This document shows positions 1-7,699 of a stretch of DNA of 8,127 nucleotides, piece after piece (position 1 is the stretch's first letter; every line of letters begins with the position of its first letter). The DNA lies in contig NZ_JANMWL010000131.1 of the NCBI RefSeq assembly GCF_031393925.1, positions 1 through 8,127 of the forward strand. Reading direction: 5' to 3'. Below the pieces are notes generated by a model. That model was given only the letters and a program-made list of their open reading frames with translations, had not been told where the DNA came from and searched no databases. Source of the DNA: Methylibium sp031393925. Lineage in GTDB: Bacteria; Pseudomonadota; Gammaproteobacteria; Burkholderiales; Burkholderiaceae_C. Position numbers and translations under genes: made by a program.

Positions 1-92
1 GCTGCGTTCAAACAAGCGCGACGAGTCAGAGGACGAAGCGCTGCGCGCGGCCACGAGCCCTGTGCTCCTCAGCGCCTCGAAGGCGCGCTGCC

Positions 93-320
93 GCCTGCCC
101 GGACGCGCCTTTGCAGACACGGCGGTGGGTTGCGTTGAGAACCGCCGCGCCGTGGGCTCGCGGCACGCGGTACACGGCGGTGGCGTCTGCCAGGGCACGC
201 CTTTGCAGACACGGCGGTGCTCTGGGTTGCGCGTACACACGCTGGTCGCTCGCGGCGCGCGGCTCGCGGTGCTGGGCGGGGCGTCTGCCAGGGGCGCGTT
301 CGCAGATACAGCGTCGGTTC
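93..320. repeat. Degenerate ~92-98 bp tandem repeat, about three copies, with hairpin arms
   Basis: The string ttgcagacacggcggtg occurs at 111-127 and again at 203-219, 92 bp apart, with the preceding gcct also conserved. A diverged third version (gcagatacagcgtcggt) begins at 302. The string gcgtctgccaggg occurs at 183-195 and 281-293, 98 bp apart, and a weaker form (gcctgcccgg) lies near 93. Within copy 2, GTCTGC (185-190) is complementary to GCAGAC (205-210), giving a stem around a 14-nt loop. Copy 3 keeps GTCTGC (283-288) and GCAGAT (302-307), which still pairs if one G-U is allowed. Sequence upstream of each hairpin is also partly shared (gcggtacacggcggtg against gcggtgctgggcgggg). The copies are visible directly; their function is unknown. 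They could be REP/BIME-like intergenic elements. Confidence 0.6.
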
Positions 321-570
321 TCGCCGCGAACCCCAAGCTGATGGCTCGCGCAGGCGGTGCCCGGCGGGGGCTCACTCTGTGGCGGCGAGGAGCGCAGGGT
401 TGGGGTCGGCGTGCGGAGCACGCTTCGTAGGCTGACTCGCCACGGTTGTTAGTGTGGAGTGAACGCAGCGAGTTGCGCGACGGGCCAGGCCCGAGCACCG
501 CAGCGCAGTCGAAGCGAAGCGGAGACCGCCACAGCGTGAGCCCCCGCAGGGCGTCGCCTGCCGTGTCGTG

Positions 571-582
571 CGAACGCGTTCG
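571..582. repeat. 12-bp perfect palindrome CGAACGCGTTCG
   Basis: CGAACGCGTTCG is perfectly self-complementary. It is flanked by further complementary arms, GTGT (563-566) and ACAC (585-588), separated from the core by 4 and 2 nt. It could be a protein-binding palindrome or part of a hairpin. It sits between the repeat block and the terminator, with no gene start nearby, so a role in gene regulation is not supported. Confidence 0.3.
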
Positions 583-615
583 AAACACTTGAAGGATCCG
601 AGGCCGGCCGCGCAG

Positions 616-643
616 AAAAAAGCGCCCCGCAGGACGCTTTTTT
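616..643. terminator. Bidirectional intrinsic terminator of the leftward operon
   Basis: AAAAAAGCG (616-624) and CGCTTTTTT (635-643) form a perfect 9-bp inverted repeat around a 10-nt GC-rich loop that can add a few more G-C pairs. Both strands therefore give a hairpin ending in a run of six T. It lies 36 bp downstream of the stop of the leftward PPIase gene, where the selO-to-PPIase operon would be expected to end. It would also stop rightward transcription coming from the gene-free region. Confidence 0.85.
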
Positions 644-651
644 CAGTGCGA

Positions 652-672
652 GCCGAGCGCCGGCCGCTCGGC
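652..672. repeat. 8-bp perfect hairpin just after the PPIase stop codon
   Basis: GCCGAGCG (652-659) pairs exactly with CGCTCGGC (665-672) around the 5-nt loop CCGGC. It begins 7 nt past the PPIase stop on the minus strand. It lacks a U-tract, so it is unlikely to be an intrinsic terminator alone. It probably stabilises the 3' end of the mRNA or acts together with the terminator at 616-643. Confidence 0.55.
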
Positions 673-678
673 AGGAAC

Positions 679-1497
679 TCAGTTGAACTTGTAGTCGGTC
701 TTCGCCTTGGCCTTCAACTCGTCGCGAAAGGTCTGGAGCTTTTGCTGGGTAAGGCGTTGCTGGATCTGCGGCTTGACTTCCTCGAAGGCCGGGAACTGCG
801 CGTTGCGTACGTCATCGAGCTTGAGGATGTGCCAGCCGAACTGGCTCTTCACCGGCTCGTCGGTCAGGCCGCCCTTTTGCAGCTTGGTCATGGCCTGCGA
901 AAACTCGGGCACGTAGTTGCCGGGTGCGGCCCAGTCGAGCTCGCCGCCCTTGGGCGCCGAGCCGGGGTCCTTGCTCGATTTCTTGGCGGCTTCCTCGAAG
1001 CTCGCGCCGCCCTTGAGCTGCGCGGTCAGCGCCTTGGCTTCGTCTTCCTTCTCGACCAGGATGTGGCGTACCTTGTATTCCTTGTCGCCGGCCTGCGACT
1101 TGGCCTTGTCGTACTCGGCCTTGAGGTCGGCGTCGGCCACCGGGTTCTTCTTCTGGAAGTCGGTGAACAGCTCGCGGATCAGGATGCTCTGGCGTGCCAG
1201 CTCCATCTGCTGCTTGTATTCGGCGCTCGCGGCGACACCGCGCTTCTCGGCCTCTTGCACGAAGATTTCACGCAGCACGACTTCGTCCTTGACCTGGCTC
1301 TCGGTCTCCGGCGGCAGGGTCTGGCCCTGGCTTTGCGCCTGCTTGGTGACCTGGCTCAGCAGTGCCTCGGCGCGGGACTTGGGGACCGGCTTGCCGTTGA
1401 CGGTGGCGATGTTCTGCGCGGCGGCCAGGGCAGGCGCCAGCAGGGCGGCGGCCAGGGCCGCGATTGAGAGGCGGGCGGCAAGATGGATGGGCTTCAT
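679..1497 (-). CDS. Periplasmic parvulin-type peptidyl-prolyl cis-trans isomerase (PpiC/SurA-like, Par27 type)
   Basis: Predicted to catalyse cis-trans isomerisation of prolyl bonds and to act as a chaperone for exported and outer-membrane proteins in the periplasm. With the start chosen here it has 272 residues. A signal peptide covers about 1-27 (basic MKPIHLAAR, then an Ala/Leu-rich core ending ALAAA before Q28). A charged helical SurA-like N-domain follows (about 30-135), then a PpiC rotamase domain (about 141-232) with VRHILV at 143-148, GGELDW at 184-189 and the FGWHILKL signature at 220-227. A Lys/Gln-rich tail ends the protein. Architecture and size resemble Bordetella Par27. An in-frame ATG at 1557 would add 20 residues and overlap the bolA stop as TGATG, but it puts a Pro/Arg/Ser stretch ahead of the signal peptide. 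I prefer 1497, although neither start has a good Shine-Dalgarno. It is the last gene of the operon and is followed by the terminator. Confidence 0.9.
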   Translation of the reverse strand: MKPIHLAARLSIAALAAALLAPALAAAQNIATVNGKPVPKSRAEALLSQVTKQAQSQGQTLPPETESQVKDEVVLREIFVQEAEKRGVAASAEYKQQMELARQSILIRELFTDFQKKNPVADADLKAEYDKAKSQAGDKEYKVRHILVEKEDEAKALTAQLKGGASFEEAAKKSSKDPGSAPKGGELDWAAPGNYVPEFSQAMTKLQKGGLTDEPVKSQFGWHILKLDDVRNAQFPAFEEVKPQIQQRLTQQKLQTFRDELKAKAKTDYKFN

Positions 1498-1556
1498 CGG
1501 TTCGGACTGCATGAGAGGGTTGGGGAGGGCGGAGCGGCGCGGCGACGAGCCGGCCA

Positions 1557-1859
1557 TCAGGGGGCGCTGCGTGACGCCTCAGTCGGCGTCAGGGTGGTCA
1601 GGGCCAGTGCGTGAATGCCGTTTTGCATCCATGACGCGAGGGCATCATACACAAGGCGATGGCGCGCCAGTCGCGACAAACCTTCGAAGCGCGCACTGAC
1701 AAGGCGGACCGAAAAATGCCGTCCTTCGAGGGCGCCGGCATGGCCGGCGTGGAGGTGGCTGTCGTCGGTGACGGCGAGCTCGAGGGGTGCCAGCGCGGCG
1801 CTCAGGGCGGCCTGTACTTCGTCGGCGCTCGGCGGCGCATGCAGGCTCGGCTCACTCAT
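1557..1859 (-). CDS. bolA: BolA family protein
   Basis: A 100-residue BolA-like protein. BolA proteins bind Fe-S clusters with monothiol glutaredoxins, act in stress responses and can bind DNA. The family core runs from about 14 to 92. It includes the loop DDSHLHAGHAG (32-42), the GRHFSVRLVSARFEGLSRLARHR stretch (47-68; candidate cluster ligands are the loop histidines and His67 of RHR), and the final helix and strand VYDALASW...GIHALALTTLTP. Length matches E. coli BolA (about 105). The start overlaps the end of yciB by 8 nt (ATGAGTGA), which suggests translational coupling; the GGAG immediately before the ATG is too close to be a good ribosome-binding site. No cysteine is present, which fits the His-ligand BolA type. 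The alternative annotation, 'transcriptional regulator BolA', is the same family. Confidence 0.92.
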   Translation of the reverse strand: MSEPSLHAPPSADEVQAALSAALAPLELAVTDDSHLHAGHAGALEGRHFSVRLVSARFEGLSRLARHRLVYDALASWMQNGIHALALTTLTPTEASRSAP

Positions 1860-2475
1860 CTCCGGTCTTCATGTGGCGGCTCAGGTAGAGCCCCTGGGCC
1901 AGCGTGAACAGCAGCATCAGGCCGATGCCACCGAACAGCTTGAAGTTGACCCAGATGTCGGTCGGGAAACTGTAGGCCACGTAGAGATTGGCCAGGCCCA
2001 TGAAGGCAAAGAAGCCGATCCACATGAGGTTGAGGTTGCGCCACACGGCCGGTGGCAGCTGCAGCTGCTCGCCGATCATGGTCTGCAGCAGGTTTTTGCG
2101 AAACAGCGCCTGGCTGAGCCAGAACGCCGTGCCCATGACCCAGTACAGCACGCTGGGTTTCCACTTGATGAAGGTCTCGTTGTGGAACCACACCGTGGCG
2201 CCGCCCAGCACGGTGACCAGGCCCAGGCTCACCCACAGCATGGTGTCGACCTTGCGCCCGTGCGCGATGAGCCAGCCGATCTGCGCGAAGGTGGCGACGA
2301 TCACCACCAGCGTGGCCAGCAGCACCGGCGCCTCGCCCGCGCCCACGGTGCCGCCCGAAACCAGGAAGCCAAAGTGCTCGCTGGCGAACGTGGCGGCGTC
2401 GTCGGGCCGGCTCCCCGCCAGCTTGAAGGCGGCGAAGAACAGCAAGATGGGCAGGAAGTCGAACAGTATCTTCAT
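1852..2475 (-). CDS. yciB: Inner-membrane septation/envelope protein YciB (IspA/IspZ family)
   Basis: A 207-residue polytopic inner-membrane protein. YciB homologues interact with elongation and division proteins and influence envelope synthesis; the molecular activity is unresolved. Family landmarks are the N-terminal KILFDFLPILLFFAAFK (2-18), FHNETFIKWKPSVLYW (97-112), WRNLNLMWIGFF (145-156), and WVNFKLFGGIGL followed by a C-terminal LSRHM (about 175-202). Likely membrane segments are near 4-19, 51-71, 79-96, 107-123, 149-168 and 180-198. It is about 28 residues longer than E. coli YciB because of an insert after the first segment (about 21-50, SRPDDAATF...GFLVSGG). The frame stays open upstream through msrB, but homology begins at the Met at 2475. 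No Shine-Dalgarno is visible. It lies 73 nt after msrB and overlaps bolA by 8 nt. Confidence 0.93.
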   Translation of the reverse strand: MKILFDFLPILLFFAAFKLAGSRPDDAATFASEHFGFLVSGGTVGAGEAPVLLATLVVIVATFAQIGWLIAHGRKVDTMLWVSLGLVTVLGGATVWFHNETFIKWKPSVLYWVMGTAFWLSQALFRKNLLQTMIGEQLQLPPAVWRNLNLMWIGFFAFMGLANLYVAYSFPTDIWVNFKLFGGIGLMLLFTLAQGLYLSRHMKTGDE

Positions 2476-2548
2476 CGGGGTAGGGGCTCGGGGTCGAAAC
2501 GGCCGGTCGTTCGCCAGAAGCGGCGATTGTGCGTGCTCGCCGCTGCGC

Positions 2549-2961
2549 CTATTTGCCGGGGTCGAACGCGAGCGAGGCCGAGTTGATGCAAAAGCGCTCG
2601 CCGCTGGGCGCCGGGCCGTCGTCGAACACATGGCCGAGGTGGGCACCGCAGCTCTTGCAGCGCACCTCGACGCGCACCATGCCGTGGCCGCGGTCGACCA
2701 CGCGCTCGACGATGCCGGCCGCCAGCGCTTCGGAGTAGCTCGGCCAGCCGCAACCGGCGTCGAACTTGGTGGCGGAGTCGAACAGCGGCTCGCCGCAGCA
2801 GACGCAGGCGTAGGTGCCGCGTTCCCAATGGTCCCAGTACTTGCCGCTGAAGGCGCGCTCGGTGGCGGCATGGCGGGTCACATCGAACTGCATCGGGTCG
2901 AGTCGGGCTTGCCACTCGGCCTCGCTCTTGTTGACCTTGCGGTCGGTGTCGTCGGTTGCGC

Positions 2962-2965
<4 letters not shown>
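2549..2965 (-). CDS. msrB: Peptide-methionine (R)-S-oxide reductase MsrB
   Basis: Reduces the R-epimer of methionine sulfoxide in proteins, repairing oxidative damage with thioredoxin as reductant; no signal peptide, so cytoplasmic. The 138 residues match the usual single-domain length (E. coli MsrB is 137). Zinc-binding pairs are visible as Cys54/Cys57 (CVCC) and Cys103/Cys106 (CKSC). The GCGWPSY motif is at 71-77 and the catalytic RFCINS motif at 124-129, with Cys126 as the nucleophile. Cys72, in the GCGWP motif, is a candidate resolving cysteine. His109, in the conserved AHLGHVF, lies in the active site. The start overlaps the selO stop as ATGA (4 nt), with a GGAGGTG Shine-Dalgarno at 2983-2977 on the minus strand, 11 nt upstream. 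Confidence 0.96.
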
Positions 2966-4518
<1,553 letters not shown>

Positions 4519-4638
4519 CCATGGCAGTCTATCGAGCGGCCATCGGCCCGCCAGCGTCTAGGGCTTACCCGCGGCCGGCCGCGAGAGGCCGTTTCCTATG
4601 ATGCGGCGCACCCTTAGCGACCTCCAGGAGAAAACGCC
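4519..4638. promoter_or_regulatory. Divergent intergenic region between selO and the acyl-CoA ligase gene
   Basis: These 120 bp must hold promoters for both operons. For the rightward gene, TATGAT at 4597-4602 matches the sigma70 -10 consensus at five of six positions, but no recognisable -35 lies 16-18 bp upstream. For the leftward gene no clear -10/-35 pair is seen. A 14-bp perfect palindrome of only G and C (CGCGGCCGGCCGCG, 4570-4583) sits centrally, just upstream of the candidate -10. It could bind a regulator or simply reflect base composition. Confidence 0.4.
4626..4630 (+). promoter_or_regulatory. Ribosome-binding site of the acyl-CoA ligase gene
   Basis: AGGAG lies 8 nt before the ATG at 4639. 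It supports that start over any internal Met in the Met-rich N-terminus. Confidence 0.75.
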
Positions 4639-6276
4639 ATGCCGCATTTGATGGGCCAGATGATGCAGATGCCGCTGATGATCTCGTCGCTGATCACGCA
4701 CGCGGCGCGCCACCATGGCACGACCGAGATCGTCTCCAGGCGCGTCGAAGGCGACCTGCATCGCACCACCTATGCCGATGCCGAACGGCGCGCGCGGCGC
4801 GTGGCCAAGGCACTGGACCGGCTGGGACTGGCCACGGGCGCGCGCGTGGCCACGCTGGCCTGGAACGGTTATCGCCACTTCGAGCTGTATTTCGGTGTCT
4901 CCGGCAGCGCCCGCGTGGTGCATACGATCAACCCGCGTCTGGCGCCCGATCAGGTGGCGTGGATCGCCAACCATGCCGAGGACAGCGTGCTGTGCTTCGA
5001 CATGAGCTTCCTGCCGATCATCAAGGCCGTCTGGCGCCAGTGCACCACCGTCAAGCACTGGATCGCGCTCTGCGACGCCGACGCGCTGCCCAAAGACAGC
5101 GGCATCGACGGCCTGCAAAGCTACGAAGCCTGGGTCGACGCCGAGAGCGACGGCTACGACTGGCCCGCGTTCGACGAGAACAGCGCCGCCGTGCTGTGCT
5201 ACACGAGCGGCACCACCGGCAACCCCAAGGGCGCCCTCTACAGCCACCGCTCGACCCTGCTGCACGCCTACGCCGGGGCGCTGCCCGATGCCCTGGACCT
5301 GTCGGCGCGCGACTGCGTCCTGCCGGTGGTGCCGATGTTTCACGTCAACGCCTGGGGCATTCCGTACGGGGCGGCGATGACCGGCGCCAAGCTGGTGTTC
5401 CCGGGGCCGGCGCTCGATGGCAAATCGGTCTACGAGCTGCTCGAGTCCGAGCGCGTGACCATGGCCGCCGGCGTGCCGACGGTGTGGCTGATGCTGCTCA
5501 ACCACGTCAAGCAGCACGGACTCGCGTTCACGCACATGCGTCGCACGGTGATCGGCGGCTCGGCCTGCCCGCCGGCCATGATCAAGAGCTTTCGCGACGA
5601 CTACGGTGTCACCGTGCTGCACGCCTGGGGCATGACCGAAATGTCGCCGCTGGGCACCGTGTGCAAGCTCAAGCTGGCGCAAAGCGAGCTGGACGCCGAC
5701 GCCCAACTGGCGGTGATGGCCAAGCAGGGCCGGGCGGTTTACGGCGTTGACATGCGCATCGTCGACCCCGACGGCCGCGAGCTGCCGTGGGACGGCCAGG
5801 CCAGCGGCGACCTGCACGTGCGCGGCCCGTGGGTCATCCAAAGCTACTTCAAGGGCGAGGGCGGCGACCCGCTGGTGGGCGGCTGGTTCCCCACCGGCGA
5901 TGTGGCGGTGATCGACGCCGATGGTTTTTTGCAGATCACCGACCGCAGCAAGGACGTGATCAAGTCCGGCGGCGAGTGGATCAGCTCGATCGACATCGAG
6001 AACGTGGCCATCGCCCACCCCGGCGTGGCGATGGCGGCCTGCATCGCCCTGCCTCACCCCAAGTGGGACGAGCGACCACTGCTGGTGGTGGTCAAGAAGC
6101 CCGGTGCCGAACTCACCAGCGCAGAGTTGCTGCGCTTCTATGAAGGCCGCGTCGCCAAGTGGCAGGTGCCCGACGACGTGGTGTTCGTCGACGCCATTCC
6201 GCTCGGTGCCACCGGCAAGATGCAGAAGAACAAACTGCGCGAGCAGTTCAAGGCGCACAAGCTGCCGAACGCCTGA
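4639..6276 (+). CDS. Medium/long-chain acyl-CoA ligase, AMP-binding family (AlkK/DmdB-like)
   Basis: Cytoplasmic adenylate-forming enzyme that activates a carboxylic acid with ATP and CoA, via acyl-AMP, to acyl-CoA. The 545 residues are normal for the family. The N-terminus (GQMMQMPLMISSLITHAARHHG, about 6-27) and the TLAWN...HTINPRL region (72-101) are typical of AlkK-like medium-chain ligases and of 3-(methylthio)propionyl-CoA ligase relatives. Signatures in order are the P-loop YTSGTTGNPKG (188-198), VVPMFHVNAWG (230-240), WGMTE (330-334), TGD (419-421), the hinge ITDRSKDVIKSGGEWIS (433-449), and PLGATGKMQKNKLR (521-534) with the likely catalytic Lys527. No signal peptide or membrane segment. 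The substrate cannot be fixed from sequence: a medium-chain fatty acid is likely, while methylthiopropionate or aromatic acids are possible. The next gene, a binding protein of an importer, follows after 89 nt on the same strand, which suggests co-transcription. Confidence 0.92.
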   Translation: MPHLMGQMMQMPLMISSLITHAARHHGTTEIVSRRVEGDLHRTTYADAERRARRVAKALDRLGLATGARVATLAWNGYRHFELYFGVSGSARVVHTINPRLAPDQVAWIANHAEDSVLCFDMSFLPIIKAVWRQCTTVKHWIALCDADALPKDSGIDGLQSYEAWVDAESDGYDWPAFDENSAAVLCYTSGTTGNPKGALYSHRSTLLHAYAGALPDALDLSARDCVLPVVPMFHVNAWGIPYGAAMTGAKLVFPGPALDGKSVYELLESERVTMAAGVPTVWLMLLNHVKQHGLAFTHMRRTVIGGSACPPAMIKSFRDDYGVTVLHAWGMTEMSPLGTVCKLKLAQSELDADAQLAVMAKQGRAVYGVDMRIVDPDGRELPWDGQASGDLHVRGPWVIQSYFKGEGGDPLVGGWFPTGDVAVIDADGFLQITDRSKDVIKSGGEWISSIDIENVAIAHPGVAMAACIALPHPKWDERPLLVVVKKPGAELTSAELLRFYEGRVAKWQVPDDVVFVDAIPLGATGKMQKNKLREQFKAHKLPNA

Positions 6277-6354
6277 GTTTTCGGCGCCACGCTGGCCCAT
6301 GGCGCTTGCCAATGACGCCCGAGCAGCGTCGTGTGATCACGGGCTGCGGCCCAC

Positions 6355-6359
6355 AGGAG
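6355..6359 (+). promoter_or_regulatory. Ribosome-binding site of the binding-protein gene
   Basis: AGGAG 6 nt before the ATG at 6366. Together with the signal peptide that begins at this Met, it fixes the start. The frame is open further upstream (from 6159), but that part lies inside the ligase gene. Confidence 0.8.
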
Positions 6360-6365
6360 ACTCCC

Positions 6366-7613
6366 ATGCAACTCGAGCGCCTCACCCGCCTGGTCGTCGG
6401 CGCGGGCATGGCCCTTAACGCCGGCCTGGCCTTCGCGCAAAAGGGCGAGACCGTCAAGATCGCCTGGATCGACCCGCTGTCGGGTCTGATGGCGCCGGTG
6501 GGTCAGAACCAGATCAAGAGCTTTCAGTTCTTTGCCGACAAGTTCAACAACGACGCCAGGCTCAACCCGGCCGGCGTCAAGTTCGAGATCATCGCGCTGG
6601 ACAACAAGCTGAGCCCGACCGAGAGCCTCAACGCCCTGAAGGCCGCGCTCGACCAGGGCGTGCGCTACATCACCCAGGGCAATGGCTCCTCGGTGGCCGG
6701 CGCGCTGATCGACGCGGTGGCCAAGCACAACGAACGCAACCCGGGCAAGGAGGTCGTCTACCTCAATCACTCGGCGGTGGATCCCGACTTCACCAACAGC
6801 AAGTGCAACTACTGGCACTTCCGCTTCGACGCCGACACGTCCATGAAGATGGAGGCGCTCACCACCTTCATGAAAGACCAGGCCGACATCAAGAAGGTCT
6901 ACCTGCTCAACCAGAACTACTCGCACGGCCAGCAGGTCGAGCGCTTCGCCAGGGAAAATCTGGCGAAGAAGCGGCCCGACATCCAGATCGTCGGCACCGA
7001 CCTGCACCCGCTGGCGCAAGTGCGCGACTTCGCGCCCTATGTCGCCAAGATCAAGGCGGCGGGCGCCGACACCGTCATCACCGGCAACTGGGGCTCCGAC
7101 CTGGCGCTGCTGATGAAGGCCGCCAACGAAGGCGGCTACGGCGGCAAGTTCTTCACCTACTACGCCGGCGTCAGCGGCACGCCCACGGCCTTGGGCAAGA
7201 GCTTTGAAGGCAGGATCTTCCAGGCCGCCTACAACCACTACAACCTGCCCGGCCAGATGGGCCAGTGGCAGAACGAATTCAAGGCAAAGTTCAACGACGA
7301 CTTCTACACCGGCTCGGTGATCCGCATCTTCGCGGCGCTCACCACGGCGATGGTCAAGGCCAAGTCGACCGACCCGGTGAAGGTGGCCGCTGCGCTCGAA
7401 GGCCTCAGGTTCGACGGTCAGATGAACGGCGAGGTCGAGATGCGCAAGGCCGACCACCAGTTGCAGCAGCCGCTCTACATCACGGTGTGGCAGAAGGCCG
7501 ATGCCAGGTTTCCCTACAGCCCCGAAAACACCGGCATGACCTTGGCACCCGTCAAGGAGTACCCGGCCTACGTGTCGAGCACGCCGACGAGCTGCCAGAT
7601 GAAGCGGCCGTAG
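6366..7613 (+). CDS. Periplasmic substrate-binding protein of a branched-chain amino acid-type (HAAT/LivK-like) ABC transporter
   Basis: Captures a small solute in the periplasm and delivers it to the LivH/LivM permeases. Of 415 residues, 1-24 are a Sec signal peptide (MQLERLTRL, hydrophobic core, AFA before Q25). The mature part is a type-I periplasmic binding fold (Peripla_BP_6): opening strand VKIAWIDPLSGLMAPVG (30-46), first-lobe QGNGSS (104-109), NHSAVDPDFTNSKCNYWHFRFD (134-155), second-lobe VYLLNQNYSHGQQ (178-190), a hydrophobic ITGNWGSDLALLM (238-250), and EGLRFDGQMNGEVEMRKADHQLQQPLYI near the end. The mature protein has only two cysteines, Cys147 and Cys410, a possible disulfide. The family binds amino acids, amides or aromatic and other organic acids. 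The acyl-CoA ligase gene just upstream makes an organic acid plausible here. The livH-like gene starts 86 nt downstream. Confidence 0.92.
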   Translation: MQLERLTRLVVGAGMALNAGLAFAQKGETVKIAWIDPLSGLMAPVGQNQIKSFQFFADKFNNDARLNPAGVKFEIIALDNKLSPTESLNALKAALDQGVRYITQGNGSSVAGALIDAVAKHNERNPGKEVVYLNHSAVDPDFTNSKCNYWHFRFDADTSMKMEALTTFMKDQADIKKVYLLNQNYSHGQQVERFARENLAKKRPDIQIVGTDLHPLAQVRDFAPYVAKIKAAGADTVITGNWGSDLALLMKAANEGGYGGKFFTYYAGVSGTPTALGKSFEGRIFQAAYNHYNLPGQMGQWQNEFKAKFNDDFYTGSVIRIFAALTTAMVKAKSTDPVKVAAALEGLRFDGQMNGEVEMRKADHQLQQPLYITVWQKADARFPYSPENTGMTLAPVKEYPAYVSSTPTSCQMKRP

Positions 7614-7638
7614 ACAGGTCTTTTCGCTGAAATTTTCT

Positions 7639-7668
7639 GGCCCGATCGGGAGACCAGCTCGGGCCTTT
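7639..7668 (+). terminator. Intercistronic hairpin with short T-run between binding-protein and permease genes
   Basis: GGCCCGA (7639-7645) pairs perfectly with TCGGGCC (7659-7665) around a 13-nt loop and is followed by TTT. It lies between the binding-protein stop (7613) and the permease start (7700). It resembles a weak intrinsic terminator or a 3'-end stabiliser. In such operons this commonly keeps binding-protein mRNA more abundant than permease mRNA. The short T-run suggests partial termination at most. Confidence 0.5.
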
Positions 7669-7690
7669 CATTGCGTGCGGTGTGCTGACT

Positions 7691-7696
7691 GAGGAG
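7691..7696 (+). promoter_or_regulatory. Ribosome-binding site of the permease gene
   Basis: GAGGAG is separated by only 3 nt from the ATG at 7700. The spacing is short, but no other start gives the LivH N-terminus. Confidence 0.55.
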
Positions 7697-7699
7697 TCG

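Larger units (their letters stand above)
1..615. other. Gene-free GC-rich region downstream of the leftward operon
   Basis: I see no credible gene here. The open frames on both strands (up to 131 codons) are rich in Arg, Ala, Pro and Gly, overlap one another, lack ribosome-binding sites and match no family I recognise. Codon-like periodicity is absent, and the frames simply follow the local repeats. The stretch holds a degenerate tandem repeat (about 93-320), a low-complexity block (about 445-560) rich in 'gcagcg' and 'gaagcg' motifs, a 12-bp palindrome (571-582) and a terminator (616-643). It is best read as a non-coding intergenic stretch, possibly carrying a lineage-specific repeat family. 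The left end may continue outside the window. Confidence 0.65.

Noticed and set aside
93..320. CRISPR array
   Set aside because: Copies are diverged, spaced 92-98 bp with related rather than unique intervening sequence, and no cas genes are present.
26..421. Open frame of 131 codons on the minus strand (and overlapping plus-strand frames) in the 5' region
   Set aside because: Arg/Ala/Pro-rich, follows the DNA repeat, no ribosome-binding site, no recognisable domain; several frames are open at once, as expected in GC-rich repeats.
568..1467. Plus-strand open frame of 299 codons antisense to the PPIase gene
   Set aside because: The minus strand encodes a clear parvulin with signal peptide and motifs; the plus frame is a mirror of its codon bias.
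1615..2586. Plus-strand open frame of 323 codons antisense to bolA and yciB
   Set aside because: His/Gln/Arg-rich translation without domains, fully covered by two recognised minus-strand genes.
6284..6305. GCGCCA/TGGCGC inverted repeat after the ligase stop as a terminator
   Set aside because: Only a 6-bp stem with a 10-nt loop and no T-run; too weak to call, and the downstream gene is probably co-transcribed.
4558..6312. Minus-strand open frame of 584 codons antisense to the acyl-CoA ligase
   Set aside because: Longer than the true gene, but composed of His/Gln/Val/Ala-rich low-information sequence; the plus strand carries all AMP-binding motifs and a good ribosome-binding site.
6333..6340. 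GTGATCAC palindrome upstream of the binding-protein gene as an operator
   Set aside because: An 8-bp palindrome is expected by chance at this scale, and no wider symmetry was found.
6138..7457. Minus-strand open frame of 439 codons antisense to the binding-protein gene
   Set aside because: Antisense shadow; the plus strand shows a signal peptide, a type-I binding fold and a ribosome-binding site.
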